Under the pieces are notes generated by a model, which was not told the DNA's origin, searched no databases, and saw only the letters and a list, made by a program, of their open reading frames with translations. The translations under genes and the position numbers were made by a program. Shown one piece after another: positions 52,901-60,541 of a stretch of DNA of 64,000 nt. Positions within the stretch are counted from its first letter, which is position 1; each line of letters opens with the position of its first letter. Source of the stretch: Actinoalloteichus hymeniacidonis (GTDB lineage: Bacteria; Actinomycetota; Actinomycetes; Mycobacteriales; Pseudonocardiaceae); contig NZ_JACHIS010000001.1 in assembly GCF_014203365.1 (NCBI RefSeq), forward strand, positions 1,922,001-1,986,000, written 5' to 3'.

Positions 52901-54671
52901 CCTCGACCCGACGACGCACCAGGTGTTCCCGGCTCCGCAGACCGAGGCGGCCGTCGCCGACACCGCCGACGAAGCGGTTCCGATCGCAGCCCGCACCGCG
53001 CTGGTCCCGGAACAGGGCCGCAGCATCGGCGGACTGGAGATCGACGAACCGCCGACGACGCCGGACCGGGTCGACGGCGAGGTGCACGCCACGCTCACCG
53101 TGTCCCTCGACACGATGCCGCACCTGCGGGATCACAGTTTCTACGACCAACGGCCCGGTTGGCCGGACGCGAGCGACCGAATGCCGGTGATGCCCGCGAC
53201 CGGCGTCGTGGCCCACATCGTCGACTTCGTCCAACGGGCGGTACCGCACCGAGTCGTCACCGAGGTCGGTGGCCTGTTGCTGCGACGTTGGTTCACTGCG
53301 GTGCCCACCACCTCGGTGCGCGTCATCGCGACACCCCTGGGTGCCGATCGCTATCGCGTGCAGGTCGGCGACCACGCCGAGGCGGTGGTCACCCTCGCCG
53401 ATCGGCTGCCCGACTCCCCACCCGCGCCCGAGATCGACCGCTCCGCCGAGCATCCGTCCTGGCACACCGCCGAGCAGCTCTATTCCCGGCGGCTGATGTT
53501 CCACGGACCGATCTTCGCCAAGGTGCGTGCGGTCTCGGGTATCGGCGACCGGCATGTCCGAGGCGTGGTCCAGGCCTCGGATGTGCCCGGCGTGCTGTTG
53601 GACAACGCGGGCCAGCTGTTCGGCTACTGGATCCAACGCAGCCCGGCGGTGTGTGCGCTCGCACTGCCGATGGGTGTGTCCGCGATCCGATTCCACGGGC
53701 CGCCGCCCGCGCCGGGAACGGCCGTCGACTGCCTGGTCACGGTCACCTCGATCAGCGATGCCGATGTCGTCGGCGACATCCGACTGTCGGTGGCGGGGCG
53801 GGTGATCGTGGAGATCATCGGCTGGCGCAATCGGATCTTCTTCCCGGCCGACCGGGTGTTGGCGGCCCTGCAGAATCCCACCCAGCTGACCGTGGCGGTT
53901 CCGCAGCGGTCGGGCTGGGTGCTGTTGCGGGAGTCCTGGCCCGGCCTGGCCGCCCGGGATTTCGTGCTCGGCGGCATGCTCGCCGCTGCGGAGCGCGCCG
54001 AGTATCGGGAATGCCCGGCGCGGGCCAGACGGCACTGGCTGCTGGGGCGGCTGGCGGCGAAGGACGCGGTGCGGGCACTGCTGTGGGAGGGACCCGGCGC
54101 GATCGCCTCGCCGAGGCGCGATTTCCGTGAGCTGCCCGGCGAGACCGGTCTCTACCCCGCCGAACTGCGGATCTATCACGACGCTGCGGGTAGGCCGAGG
54201 GTGACCGGCCTGCACGGTCGGGTGCTGCCGGAGCTGTCGATCTCCTTGGCGCACAGCGGAACGGTCGCCGTCGCCATCGCCGTGCCCGGATCGGGCGGGG
54301 TGGGCATCGACGTGGAGAAGGTCGCGCCCCGAACGCCCGAGACGATCGAGCTGGCCCTCGACGCGTCCGAACGTGGCCTGCTCGCCGACCTGGTGGGACT
54401 GACCGGGGAGTCGACGGACCTGTGGTTCGCCCGGTTCTGGACCGCGAAGGAAGCGGCGGGCAAGGCCGAGGGCATCGGATTGGCGGGCGGGCCCCGCCGC
54501 TTCTCGGTGCGTACCCGGCCGGACGGCGATCTGGCCGTCACCGTGCCGGGCGGAATGGTTCCCCGTACCTACCGGGTGCGCACGACCTCGGTGGAGGCCG
54601 CGAGCCCGGAACGACCGGATCAGCCGGGCGATCGCTACGTGGTGGCCTGGACTGTCCAGGAGGATGAATGA
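49962..54671 (+). CDS. PUFA-synthase-like megasynthase 2: KS-AT-DH-PPTase
   Basis: Synthase of 1569 aa, partner of megasynthase 1. Domains: ketosynthase (7-460; Cys204 in GACASS, His in LEAHGIAT, where the usual HGTGT is changed, and His in IGHTLPAAG), acyltransferase (about 557-835; Ser614 in GHSLGE, His in SGAHTPMF, slightly short at its N-terminus), a variable linker, hotdog dehydratase (about 1035-1310; His1058 in RDHSF and the LLDNAGQLF segment), and a C-terminal Sfp-type phosphopantetheinyl transferase (Asp1450 and Glu1452 in GIDVEK, WTAKEAAGK at 1493). The built-in PPTase presumably activates the operon's carrier proteins. The KS keeps its Cys, so it is not a chain-length factor. ATG in the stop of gene 1 and next ATG in its own stop. 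Confidence 0.92.
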   Translation: MTVASDDVAVVGMAVLFPQAPNLDAYWRNLVAGLDATGSIAEARRGLDARSADRADARADRRGGFLDLAEIAVARLGLPSCSVADLAPDQLIALGVAADALRDAGGPEAVPDRDRVGVVLGTGSAPSPQLIELSNRLHRPAEFAAALHAVFPELDESAVARLRDHFGAGQPESPPTGVLPASAAAKLAHRLDLRGPAYTVDGACASSLIAVDHAVGELLRNRCDLMLAGGSHQLHDATLWSVLGPLRTLSPGECTRPFDQRADGTLIGEGTGIVVLKRLADARRDGDRVYVVIRGIGVAGDGGTSGGPAEPSVDGQTRALAEAWRAAGLDPRAPDSVGLLEAHGIATEAGDAAELATLAEVFGAEPAGSGVLGSVKSMIGHTLPAAGIAGLVKAALAVYHGVLPPTPNCEQPHPALARTRFRSLSEALNWESPAGTPRRAAVNAFGFGGINAHVILEQAPPGDPGHADLAQSSQRTLRLAAANPTELADLLTASDEDVLAAGLAEDAPAPGRCRLAVVDPTPKRLGFARRVVASGRSWRGRNDIWFTIAPLLSPEAGGRLAFVFPGLDSESEAGFDTDTDAGEQPVFGVLSLGLELDRQLRSAGVVPDAIAGHSLGEWNAMASAGVIDRPVTARMLATAQNNEYPLLDLTFVLVGASVSEVGAALAAHPELVISHDNSPRQSIVCGPAVAADRFVRSCRDRGVIAWELPVRSGAHTPMFAPLAARFEDQLAQTTLRPAETELWSATLAAPFPADAQRQRELILRHLVEPVRFTELVEAMYAAGIRAFIQPGIGQVPALIDDILGDREHLTISAHQAGRDGRAGRRRIRAALWADGWQPASARESADRGTLPVRLRFGPDPLVLPEADRVGIRAVLGRCVPPSGPDRLPAPPRRSAGTTASSRELFALLGEIEESAQWAADWVDGANTTAAAIPQPAADLVAEAPQLAGPQATGPNPAAEVPVDRAEGGGLAPISEAPPTILDPTTHQVFPAPQTEAAVADTADEAVPIAARTALVPEQGRSIGGLEIDEPPTTPDRVDGEVHATLTVSLDTMPHLRDHSFYDQRPGWPDASDRMPVMPATGVVAHIVDFVQRAVPHRVVTEVGGLLLRRWFTAVPTTSVRVIATPLGADRYRVQVGDHAEAVVTLADRLPDSPPAPEIDRSAEHPSWHTAEQLYSRRLMFHGPIFAKVRAVSGIGDRHVRGVVQASDVPGVLLDNAGQLFGYWIQRSPAVCALALPMGVSAIRFHGPPPAPGTAVDCLVTVTSISDADVVGDIRLSVAGRVIVEIIGWRNRIFFPADRVLAALQNPTQLTVAVPQRSGWVLLRESWPGLAARDFVLGGMLAAAERAEYRECPARARRHWLLGRLAAKDAVRALLWEGPGAIASPRRDFRELPGETGLYPAELRIYHDAAGRPRVTGLHGRVLPELSISLAHSGTVAVAIAVPGSGGVGIDVEKVAPRTPETIELALDASERGLLADLVGLTGESTDLWFARFWTAKEAAGKAEGIGLAGGPRRFSVRTRPDGDLAVTVPGGMVPRTYRVRTTSVEAASPERPDQPGDRYVVAWTVQEDE

Positions 54672-54973
54672 CCGGACGACTTGCCGTCGAGGAGACCCGG
54701 GTGCTCACCGAGGTGATCGCGGTCATCGCGGCTGCCTGCCCCCGGGTGGACCCCGAGATCGACGAGATCATCATGTCCACGAATCTGCGTGAGGACCTGG
54801 CCATCGCCAGCGTCGAGCTGATCAACGTCGTGGGCAGGCTCAAGATGCGCTACGACGACGACGTGGACTTCCTCGACCTCGTCGTGGGATTCCAGCAGTG
54901 CGACATCGAGGCGCTCACCGTCGGATCACTGGTGGAGTACATCGTGTCCAAGCTTGCACAGGAGAAGCACTGA
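54668..54973 (+). CDS. stand-alone acyl carrier protein
   Basis: Acidic four-helix carrier of 101 aa. The pantetheinylated Ser is in DLAIASVELINV; the usual Asp before this Ser is Ala, as in some carrier proteins of non-elongating or starter roles. The start ATG at 54668 overlaps the stop of megasynthase 2 (ATGA), and the hydrolase start overlaps its own stop. It could load a starter, take the finished chain or supply a second carrier beside the single ACP domain of megasynthase 1. It would be activated by the PPTase domain just upstream. Confidence 0.88.
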   Translation: MTGRLAVEETRVLTEVIAVIAAACPRVDPEIDEIIMSTNLREDLAIASVELINVVGRLKMRYDDDVDFLDLVVGFQQCDIEALTVGSLVEYIVSKLAQEKH

Positions 54974-55827
54974 TGGCGGCGACCACCGTGCGCGGCCTGG
55001 GCTGCAACCTCGAATTGCTGCGCCCCGCCGTTCCTCGACCGCAGTCGCCCGCCGTGCTCTGCGTGCATGGATTGGGGATCGACAGTCTCGCCAGCTATTA
55101 CCTGTCGCTGGCCCCGCCCCTGGTCGCGGCGGACGCCGAGGTCGCCATGTACGACCTGCGGGGTCACGGCAACAGCGAACGCCCGGCCACCGGCTACCGG
55201 CTCGTCGATTTCGTCGACGATCTCGAAGGCGTGATCGAGGTTCTCGGCTGGCAGGACCGGGCGATCCACCTGGTCGGGAACTCCTTCGGCGGGACGGTGG
55301 TGTTCCGCTACGCGGCCGACCACCCGGAGCGAGTCCTGTCGATCACCGCAGTGGAGACCGAGCCGCCCAGTCGGTACTGGGAGGGTTGGATTCGCGCGGC
55401 CGTGCGTGGCGCGCGCGAGACGGTTCATGCACCGGATTCGCTGGAGCAGTTCGCCAGGGACCGTGGCCGGGTCGGGCGGCGGCAGGGCGAATCGATGCGG
55501 GCGTTGGTGATGGACACCACACTGACCGAGGATTTGCCGAGCGGCCCGTATCTGACCGAGTCCGAGCTCGCCGCCTTCCCGGTCCCGGTGCTCGGCCTGT
55601 ACGGCGCCGAGTCGGACCTGGCCGACCGGGCGGACCCGCTCGAACGGCTGTTGCCGGACTGCGTCACGGTCACCTTCCCAGGTCAGGGCCATCGACTGTT
55701 GGTGGAGGCCCGTCGGGAGGTCGCCGAGTTGGTGGTGCCCTGGATCACCGAGGGGCGGCGCCCGGCAGGCGTGTCGGCGATCCCGATCCCCGACACGGCT
55801 CCGGCCCTGGGCGATCCCGTGCCGTGA
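54973..55827 (+). CDS. alpha/beta hydrolase, candidate chain-releasing thioesterase
   Basis: Alpha/beta hydrolase of 284 aa. Oxyanion motif VHGLGIDSLASYY near residue 30, nucleophile Ser in VGNSFGGT, Asp in YGAESDLADRAD and His in GQGHRLLVE form a complete triad. The gene's start is joined to the ACP stop (TGATG), so it is the fourth product of the operon. Its position suggests release or transfer of the acyl chain as a free acid or ester, though proofreading hydrolysis is also possible. The 189 bases after its stop hold weak hairpins and the next promoter. Confidence 0.88.
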   Translation: MAATTVRGLGCNLELLRPAVPRPQSPAVLCVHGLGIDSLASYYLSLAPPLVAADAEVAMYDLRGHGNSERPATGYRLVDFVDDLEGVIEVLGWQDRAIHLVGNSFGGTVVFRYAADHPERVLSITAVETEPPSRYWEGWIRAAVRGARETVHAPDSLEQFARDRGRVGRRQGESMRALVMDTTLTEDLPSGPYLTESELAAFPVPVLGLYGAESDLADRADPLERLLPDCVTVTFPGQGHRLLVEARREVAELVVPWITEGRRPAGVSAIPIPDTAPALGDPVP

Positions 55828-55954
55828 CCGCAGTGCGGGCCCAGGCCCCGGAACGGGTAGCCGAGTCGGCTGCCTGCCGGGGCAGACGCGCAGGGGAAGC
55901 CGGTGCCGGAGGTTCCCTCCTTGGCGTTCCGCACCCGGTGGCGGCTGCCTGCGC

Positions 55955-55973
55955 GAATGAAAAGTTCTTCATG
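55955..55973. promoter_or_regulatory. 19-bp palindromic site, copy 1, before the secreted-protein/two-component operon
   Basis: GAATGAAAAGTTCTTCATG, with ATGAA/TTCAT arms, 44 bases upstream of the start at 56017. It agrees at 17 of 19 positions with the site at 58797-58815. Two such near-identical copies flanking one two-component operon suggest the binding site of its response regulator, with autoregulation. Confidence 0.7.
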
Positions 55974-56016
55974 TCTATTTCAGTGCTCGGTGTCCGGGAT
56001 CTGAGAGGGTCCGGAT

Positions 56017-56400
56017 ATGAGCCGCTCCTCCACGGTGCTCGCCTTGGTCGCCGCCTTCGCGCTACCGCTCTGCGCGGTGGCGGCGATCCAACTGCTCGAC
56101 GGCCCCGCTGAGCCGTCGCCGAGCCCCGCCGTCGTCCGCGTAGGCGAGTCGCACACCGTCCCCGCCCCCACCACCGAGAACTCACCGGGTGAGTCCGGGG
56201 GCGCGGGCCCGGACCCCGATGCCGACTCGGACCAGGACTCGGGTCCCGGCGACGACTCCGACGAGGCGTCCGCCGCCGTGCCGCCGCCCCCACCACCTCC
56301 GGTGGACGCCGACGATGACGCGGACGACTGGGACGACGACGAGTTCGACGAGCCCGATGACGACGATGACGACGACGATGACGACGACCCGGATGACTGA
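56017..56400 (+). CDS. secreted Asp-rich small protein
   Basis: Protein of 127 aa. A signal peptide or single membrane helix (TVLALVAAFALPLCAVAAIQLL) is followed by a disordered region rich in Pro, Ser and Asp, a Pro run and a C-terminal tail of about 45 residues that are nearly all Asp, Glu and a few aromatics, built on repeated gac/gat codons. Such tails can bind calcium or other divalent metals. I do not recognise a family. Its stop overlaps the sensor kinase gene by eight bases, so the two are probably made together; it may serve as an extracytoplasmic partner of the kinase. ATG at 56017 after GAGAGGG. Confidence 0.75.
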   Translation: MSRSSTVLALVAAFALPLCAVAAIQLLDGPAEPSPSPAVVRVGESHTVPAPTTENSPGESGGAGPDPDADSDQDSGPGDDSDEASAAVPPPPPPPVDADDDADDWDDDEFDEPDDDDDDDDDDDPDD

Positions 56401-58003
56401 CGGGCCGACCACCGCAGCGCCGTCGCAGACAGGCTCCTCGGCGGGCACCTCGGCAGGCATCGAACCGAACCGGGCGGAACCGGCCCGCGAAATCGGCCCA
56501 CCCGCCGCGACACCGAGGACCGACGGCGATCCCACGCCTAGGCCGCGCGCCCGAGGTGCCTCCGCGCGGGTGCGGATCATGGCCTGGCTGGTGCTCGTGA
56601 TGGCCTCCGGGTTGATCACCATCGTGCTGGTCGTGCGTCAGCTGCTGCTGAACAACATCGACCAGCAGGTGACCAGGGTGCTGGCGCAGGAATCGCAGGA
56701 GTACGCCGCCTTCGCCGCCGCAGGCCGCGATCGCGCGGGCTCGATCATCACCGAACCCGATGAACTGCTCGATCTCTACCTCGGCGCTCAATATCCCGAC
56801 GAGTACGAGACCCTGATCGGCGTCACCGAGGGCCCCAACGGGTTGGATGCCTCGCGGCAGGCCCACGAGTCGATGCGGGACGTCCCGCTGAGCGACGAAC
56901 TGCTCCGCTCGATCATCGACACCCCGGCGGGTTCCGGCAGCGTCGAGATCGCGGCGGGCGAACTGCGCTGGTTGAAGGTCGGCACCCGAGGCCCGGCCGC
57001 TGCGGACACCGACCCGGTGGACGCCTGGTTCATCACCGGATACCTGGTCGAACCCTCCCTACAGGAGACCGACGCCACGCTGCGCGCGTTGACCATCATC
57101 GGTGCCGGTGCGCTGCTGTCCGGCGCGGGCATCTGCTGGTTGGTCGCCGGGCAGATCCTCGCCCCGGTCCGCGAGGTCCGCCTCGCCGCAGCCGCGCTCA
57201 CCGAACGCGACCTGACTCACCGGCTGCCGGTGCACGGACGCGACGACATCGCCGCGCTCACCGAGCAGTTCAACGCGATGCTCGACCGGTTGGAACGGGC
57301 CTTCCGAACCCAACGGGAGTTCCTCGACGACGCCAGCCACGAACTGCGCACGCCGATCACCATCGTGCGCGGCCACCTGGAACTCCTGGGCGACGACCCC
57401 GTCGAACGCGCCGAGGTCATCCGGGTCTGCACCGACGAACTCGACCGGATGTCCAGGATGGTCGACGACCTGCTGCTGTTGGCTCGTTCGGAGCAGCCCG
57501 ATTTCGTGACGCCGTCCTGGACCTCGATTCCCGAGCTGAGCAGCGACATCGACAACAAGCTGCGCAGTCTCGCCGACCGCCGCTGGATCCTGGAGTCCAT
57601 CGGCGAGGGCGAGGCGTGGATCGACCCGCAACGCACCACGCAGGCGGTCCTGCAACTCGCCCAGAACGCCGCCGCACACACCGAACCGGGCTCCGCGATC
57701 AGGTTCGGCTCCGCGCTGACCGAGGAGACCGCCTCGTTCTGGATCACCGACACCGGGCCGGGCGTGCGTGCCGAGCACGCCGAGCGGATCTTCCAACGGT
57801 TCGCCAGGGGCGCGGGCGAGCACCGAGCAGGCGGTGCCGGACTGGGACTGGCCATCGTGAAGGCGATCGCCGACGCGCATCACGGCAGCGCACACCTGGT
57901 CTCCCAACCGGGCCACGGCGCGACCTTCGGTCTGTCCCTACCCGCGAAGCCCTACGAGGAGCCCGGCGCCCAGCCACCGCATGACGAGGGAGACCGACGA
58001 TGA
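56393..58003 (+). CDS. EnvZ/OmpR-type sensor histidine kinase
   Basis: Sensor kinase of 536 aa. After a disordered N-terminus of about 60 residues comes a membrane helix, an extracytoplasmic sensor region (about 85-210), a second membrane helix, a HAMP domain (AALTERDLTHRLPVHGRDDIAAL), the HisKA dimerisation domain with the phospho-His in DASHELRTPI, and a HATPase domain with QNAAAHTEPG, DTGPGV and GAGLGLAIVK. It overlaps the Asp-rich protein gene at its start and the regulator gene at its end (ATGA). The signal may be a carboxylate, given the transporter and kinase genes that follow, but this is inference. Confidence 0.93.
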   Translation: MTDGPTTAAPSQTGSSAGTSAGIEPNRAEPAREIGPPAATPRTDGDPTPRPRARGASARVRIMAWLVLVMASGLITIVLVVRQLLLNNIDQQVTRVLAQESQEYAAFAAAGRDRAGSIITEPDELLDLYLGAQYPDEYETLIGVTEGPNGLDASRQAHESMRDVPLSDELLRSIIDTPAGSGSVEIAAGELRWLKVGTRGPAAADTDPVDAWFITGYLVEPSLQETDATLRALTIIGAGALLSGAGICWLVAGQILAPVREVRLAAAALTERDLTHRLPVHGRDDIAALTEQFNAMLDRLERAFRTQREFLDDASHELRTPITIVRGHLELLGDDPVERAEVIRVCTDELDRMSRMVDDLLLLARSEQPDFVTPSWTSIPELSSDIDNKLRSLADRRWILESIGEGEAWIDPQRTTQAVLQLAQNAAAHTEPGSAIRFGSALTEETASFWITDTGPGVRAEHAERIFQRFARGAGEHRAGGAGLGLAIVKAIADAHHGSAHLVSQPGHGATFGLSLPAKPYEEPGAQPPHDEGDRR

Positions 58004-58659
58004 CCCGCGTACTGATCGCCGAGGATGAGGCGCGGATCGCCGCTTTCATCGAGAAGGGCCTGCGGGCGAACGGTTTCGCCACCACCGTCGTCGGCGACGG
58101 TGCCTCGGCGCTGGCCGCCGCGACCTCGGGCGACCACGATCTGATGGTGCTCGACATCGGTTTACCCGGCCGGGACGGCTTCGACGTCCTGCAATCGCTG
58201 CGCCGGGGCCGGATCACCATCCCGGTCATCATCCTGACGGCCCGGGATTCCGTGCACGACACGGTGGCCGGGTTGGAGGGCGGCGCCGACGACTACATGA
58301 CCAAGCCGTTCCGGTTCGAGGAACTGCTGGCCAGGGTGCGACTCCGGGTGCGCGGGGTGGAGCGGGCGCCGGATCTGTCGGTGCTGCACGCCGGTGACCT
58401 CTCTTTGGACCTGCGCACCAGGCGGGCCCGGCTGCCCGGCGGGCTGGTGGACCTCACGGCGCGGGAGTTCGCCCTGCTGGAGCTGTTCATCCGCCATGCG
58501 GGCCAGGTGCTGTCCCGGGAGCAGATGCTCTCCCATGTCTGGGGCTACGACTTCGATCCCGGGTCGAACGTGGTGGACGTCTACGTGCGCACCCTGCGCC
58601 GCAAGCTCGGCGCCGAACGGATCATCACGGTTCGGGGCATGGGTTACCGCTTCCACTAG
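58000..58659 (+). CDS. OmpR/PhoB-type response regulator
   Basis: Response regulator of 219 aa, cognate to the upstream kinase. The receiver has the acidic pair AEDEARI, the phospho-acceptor Asp in MVLDIGLPGRDG, Thr in ILTARD and Lys in DDYMTKPF. The C-terminal winged helix is typical: LTAREFALLELFIRHAGQVLSREQ and NVVDVYVRTLRRKL. The two 19-bp palindromes at 55.96 and 58.80 kb, before its own operon and before the transporter gene, are the most likely targets. Confidence 0.95.
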   Translation: MTRVLIAEDEARIAAFIEKGLRANGFATTVVGDGASALAAATSGDHDLMVLDIGLPGRDGFDVLQSLRRGRITIPVIILTARDSVHDTVAGLEGGADDYMTKPFRFEELLARVRLRVRGVERAPDLSVLHAGDLSLDLRTRRARLPGGLVDLTAREFALLELFIRHAGQVLSREQMLSHVWGYDFDPGSNVVDVYVRTLRRKLGAERIITVRGMGYRFH

Positions 58660-58796
58660 AAGCGGTCGGGCGCTGCCGGCTAGGCTGGTGGACGCGTTGT
58701 CGACGAAGCGGTGTGGGCCCGCCGGTCAGCGTCTCGCACCGCACTCCTCGGACCCGTCGCGCGGCCGCGAACGGGCCGGGCCGCCGCGCAGAACAT

Positions 58797-58815
58797 GAAT
58801 GAAAAGTCTTTCATG
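58797..58815. promoter_or_regulatory. 19-bp palindromic site, copy 2, before the transporter gene
   Basis: GAATGAAAAGTCTTTCATG, with perfect ATGAAA/TTTCAT arms, 36 bases before the GTG at 58851. It differs from the copy at 55955-55973 at two central positions only. It probably places the transporter and glycerate kinase under the two-component system encoded between the copies. Confidence 0.7.
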
Positions 58816-58850
58816 ATCTGTTCACTCTGACATCAGTCCGCAGCCACACA

Positions 58851-60425
58851 GTGGTCGACGTGACCGACGACTGCGACCGAGACCCACCGCTCACCTACTA
58901 CGCGACGACACCGCCCCCGAGGCCGGTCGCGCGGACGAGCAGTGCTCTCGGACCGCCCGCATCGGCCACCGGCGACGCCCGGCCCGCCCGGCCGCGCCGC
59001 CTCCGCGCCCTGCTGGGGCCTGCGGCCGCCGCCACCGCGCTGATCCTGCTGTACGTGCTGCTCCCCGGCCCGGAATCGGGGCTGCCCGCCGAGGGCCGCA
59101 TCACCCTCGTGGTGTTCGCCGCCGCCGTCGCGGCGTGGACCTGCACCCGTTGGGACGACGCCTTCGTGGCGCTCACGGCGGCGCTCTCGCTGACCCTGAT
59201 CGGCGTACTGCAGTCCGACGATTTGTTCGGGGCGCTGGGCGGCGAGGTGATCTGGCTGTTGATCGCCGCCTTCGTCCTCGCCGCAGGCCTCACCCAGGCC
59301 GGCGTGCCCGCCCGGATCGCCGTGCTCTTGTTGGCCAGAGCCAGAACCGTGCGTGGCCTGGTGCACCTGCTCACGCTGGCCCTCGTCGTCAGCGCGCTGC
59401 TGGTGCCCGCCACCTCGGGCCGGGCCGCCCTCGCGCTGCCCGTGTTCCTGGCGTTGGCCAAGGCACTTCCCGAGCGTGAGCGGGTGATCCGCGCCCTGTC
59501 GCTGGTCATCCCCACCGTGATCCTGCTGTCGGCGGTGGCGACGCTGACCGGCGCCGGAGCCCACCTGATCACCGTCGAGGTCCTCCGCGCCGCCACCGGA
59601 ACCGGCATCGGTTTCGGCGCCTGGCTGCTGGCCGGGCTTCCGCTCGCCGTCGTCAGCTCGCACCTCGCCGCCGAACTGGTACTGCTGCTGATGACCAGGA
59701 GAGCAGACCGCCGGATCCGGCTCGACGACATCGGCGCCGCCGAGCTGGCCGCCTCGGTCCCAGGCCAGACCGCGCCCGGTCTCGATAAGCGAGGCAAGCT
59801 GAGCCTGGCGATCACCGCCGTGGTGGTACTGGCCTGGTGCACACAGGATCTGCACGGCGTGCAACCGGCCGTGGTGGCCCTGATCGGCGCCCTGGCCGTG
59901 GCGGCCCCTCGGATCGGCATGGTGTCGCTGGGCGCCGCGCTGCGCACGGTGCCGTGGTCGCTGCTGATCTTCATGTCGGCGACGGCCGTGCTCGGCGCCG
60001 CGCTGCTGGACTCGGGCGCCGCAGGCTGGTTGACCGCCGCCGCCCTCGGCGGCCTGGCCACCGACGGCGACTCGGCCCTGGTCTTCCTCATCGTCGTGGT
60101 GCTGATCAGCGTCGCCGCCCACCTCGTGCTGCAATCGCGTTCGGCGCGTTCCTCGGTACTGATTCCGCTGCTGGTGCCCGCTGCGGGCGTTCTCGGCCTG
60201 AACCCGGCGGCGATCGCCTTCGCCTCCACGGCGGCCGCCGGGTTCTGCCACACCCTGCCGTCCTCGGCCAAACCGGTCGCCATGTTCGCCGACCTCGGCG
60301 AGACACCGGGATTCGAGCGTCGGGACCTGCTTCGGCTGTCGATCTTCCTCGCCCCGTTGCTCGCCGCGTTGGTGACCGCGTTCGCCTGGTTCGTCTGGCC
60401 TTACCTCGGTTTCCCGCTGCGGTGA
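58851..60425 (+). CDS. DASS/SLC13-type carboxylate transporter
   Basis: Membrane protein of 524 aa with 11-12 hydrophobic helices after a cytoplasmic N-terminus of about 60 residues. The pattern, with two repeated halves and TSGRAALALPV and STAAAGFCHTLPSSAKP as the conserved turn regions, matches sodium- or proton-coupled dicarboxylate/anion transporters. GTG start at 58851; a GTG at 58860 is possible. It lies after a two-component system and 116 bases before a glycerate kinase gene, so uptake of glycerate, tartronate or a C4 dicarboxylate is plausible. Confidence 0.85.
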   Translation: MVDVTDDCDRDPPLTYYATTPPPRPVARTSSALGPPASATGDARPARPRRLRALLGPAAAATALILLYVLLPGPESGLPAEGRITLVVFAAAVAAWTCTRWDDAFVALTAALSLTLIGVLQSDDLFGALGGEVIWLLIAAFVLAAGLTQAGVPARIAVLLLARARTVRGLVHLLTLALVVSALLVPATSGRAALALPVFLALAKALPERERVIRALSLVIPTVILLSAVATLTGAGAHLITVEVLRAATGTGIGFGAWLLAGLPLAVVSSHLAAELVLLLMTRRADRRIRLDDIGAAELAASVPGQTAPGLDKRGKLSLAITAVVVLAWCTQDLHGVQPAVVALIGALAVAAPRIGMVSLGAALRTVPWSLLIFMSATAVLGAALLDSGAAGWLTAAALGGLATDGDSALVFLIVVVLISVAAHLVLQSRSARSSVLIPLLVPAAGVLGLNPAAIAFASTAAAGFCHTLPSSAKPVAMFADLGETPGFERRDLLRLSIFLAPLLAALVTAFAWFVWPYLGFPLR

Positions 60426-60541
60426 CATCCCGCCGGGTCCACCGCGCGCCGACCCATCGGCGCCGACCGGCCCGCGCCCACCCCGAACTCACCCGGTGCC
60501 GCCCCGAAAACCGGGTTCCCTGCACAACAAGGAGAAAGTCC

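Noticed and set aside
50613-54254. Long open frame on the minus strand opposite megasynthase 2 (about 1213 codons).
   Set aside because: Same cause; no domain-like sequence, and the + strand encodes clear KS, AT, DH and PPTase motifs.
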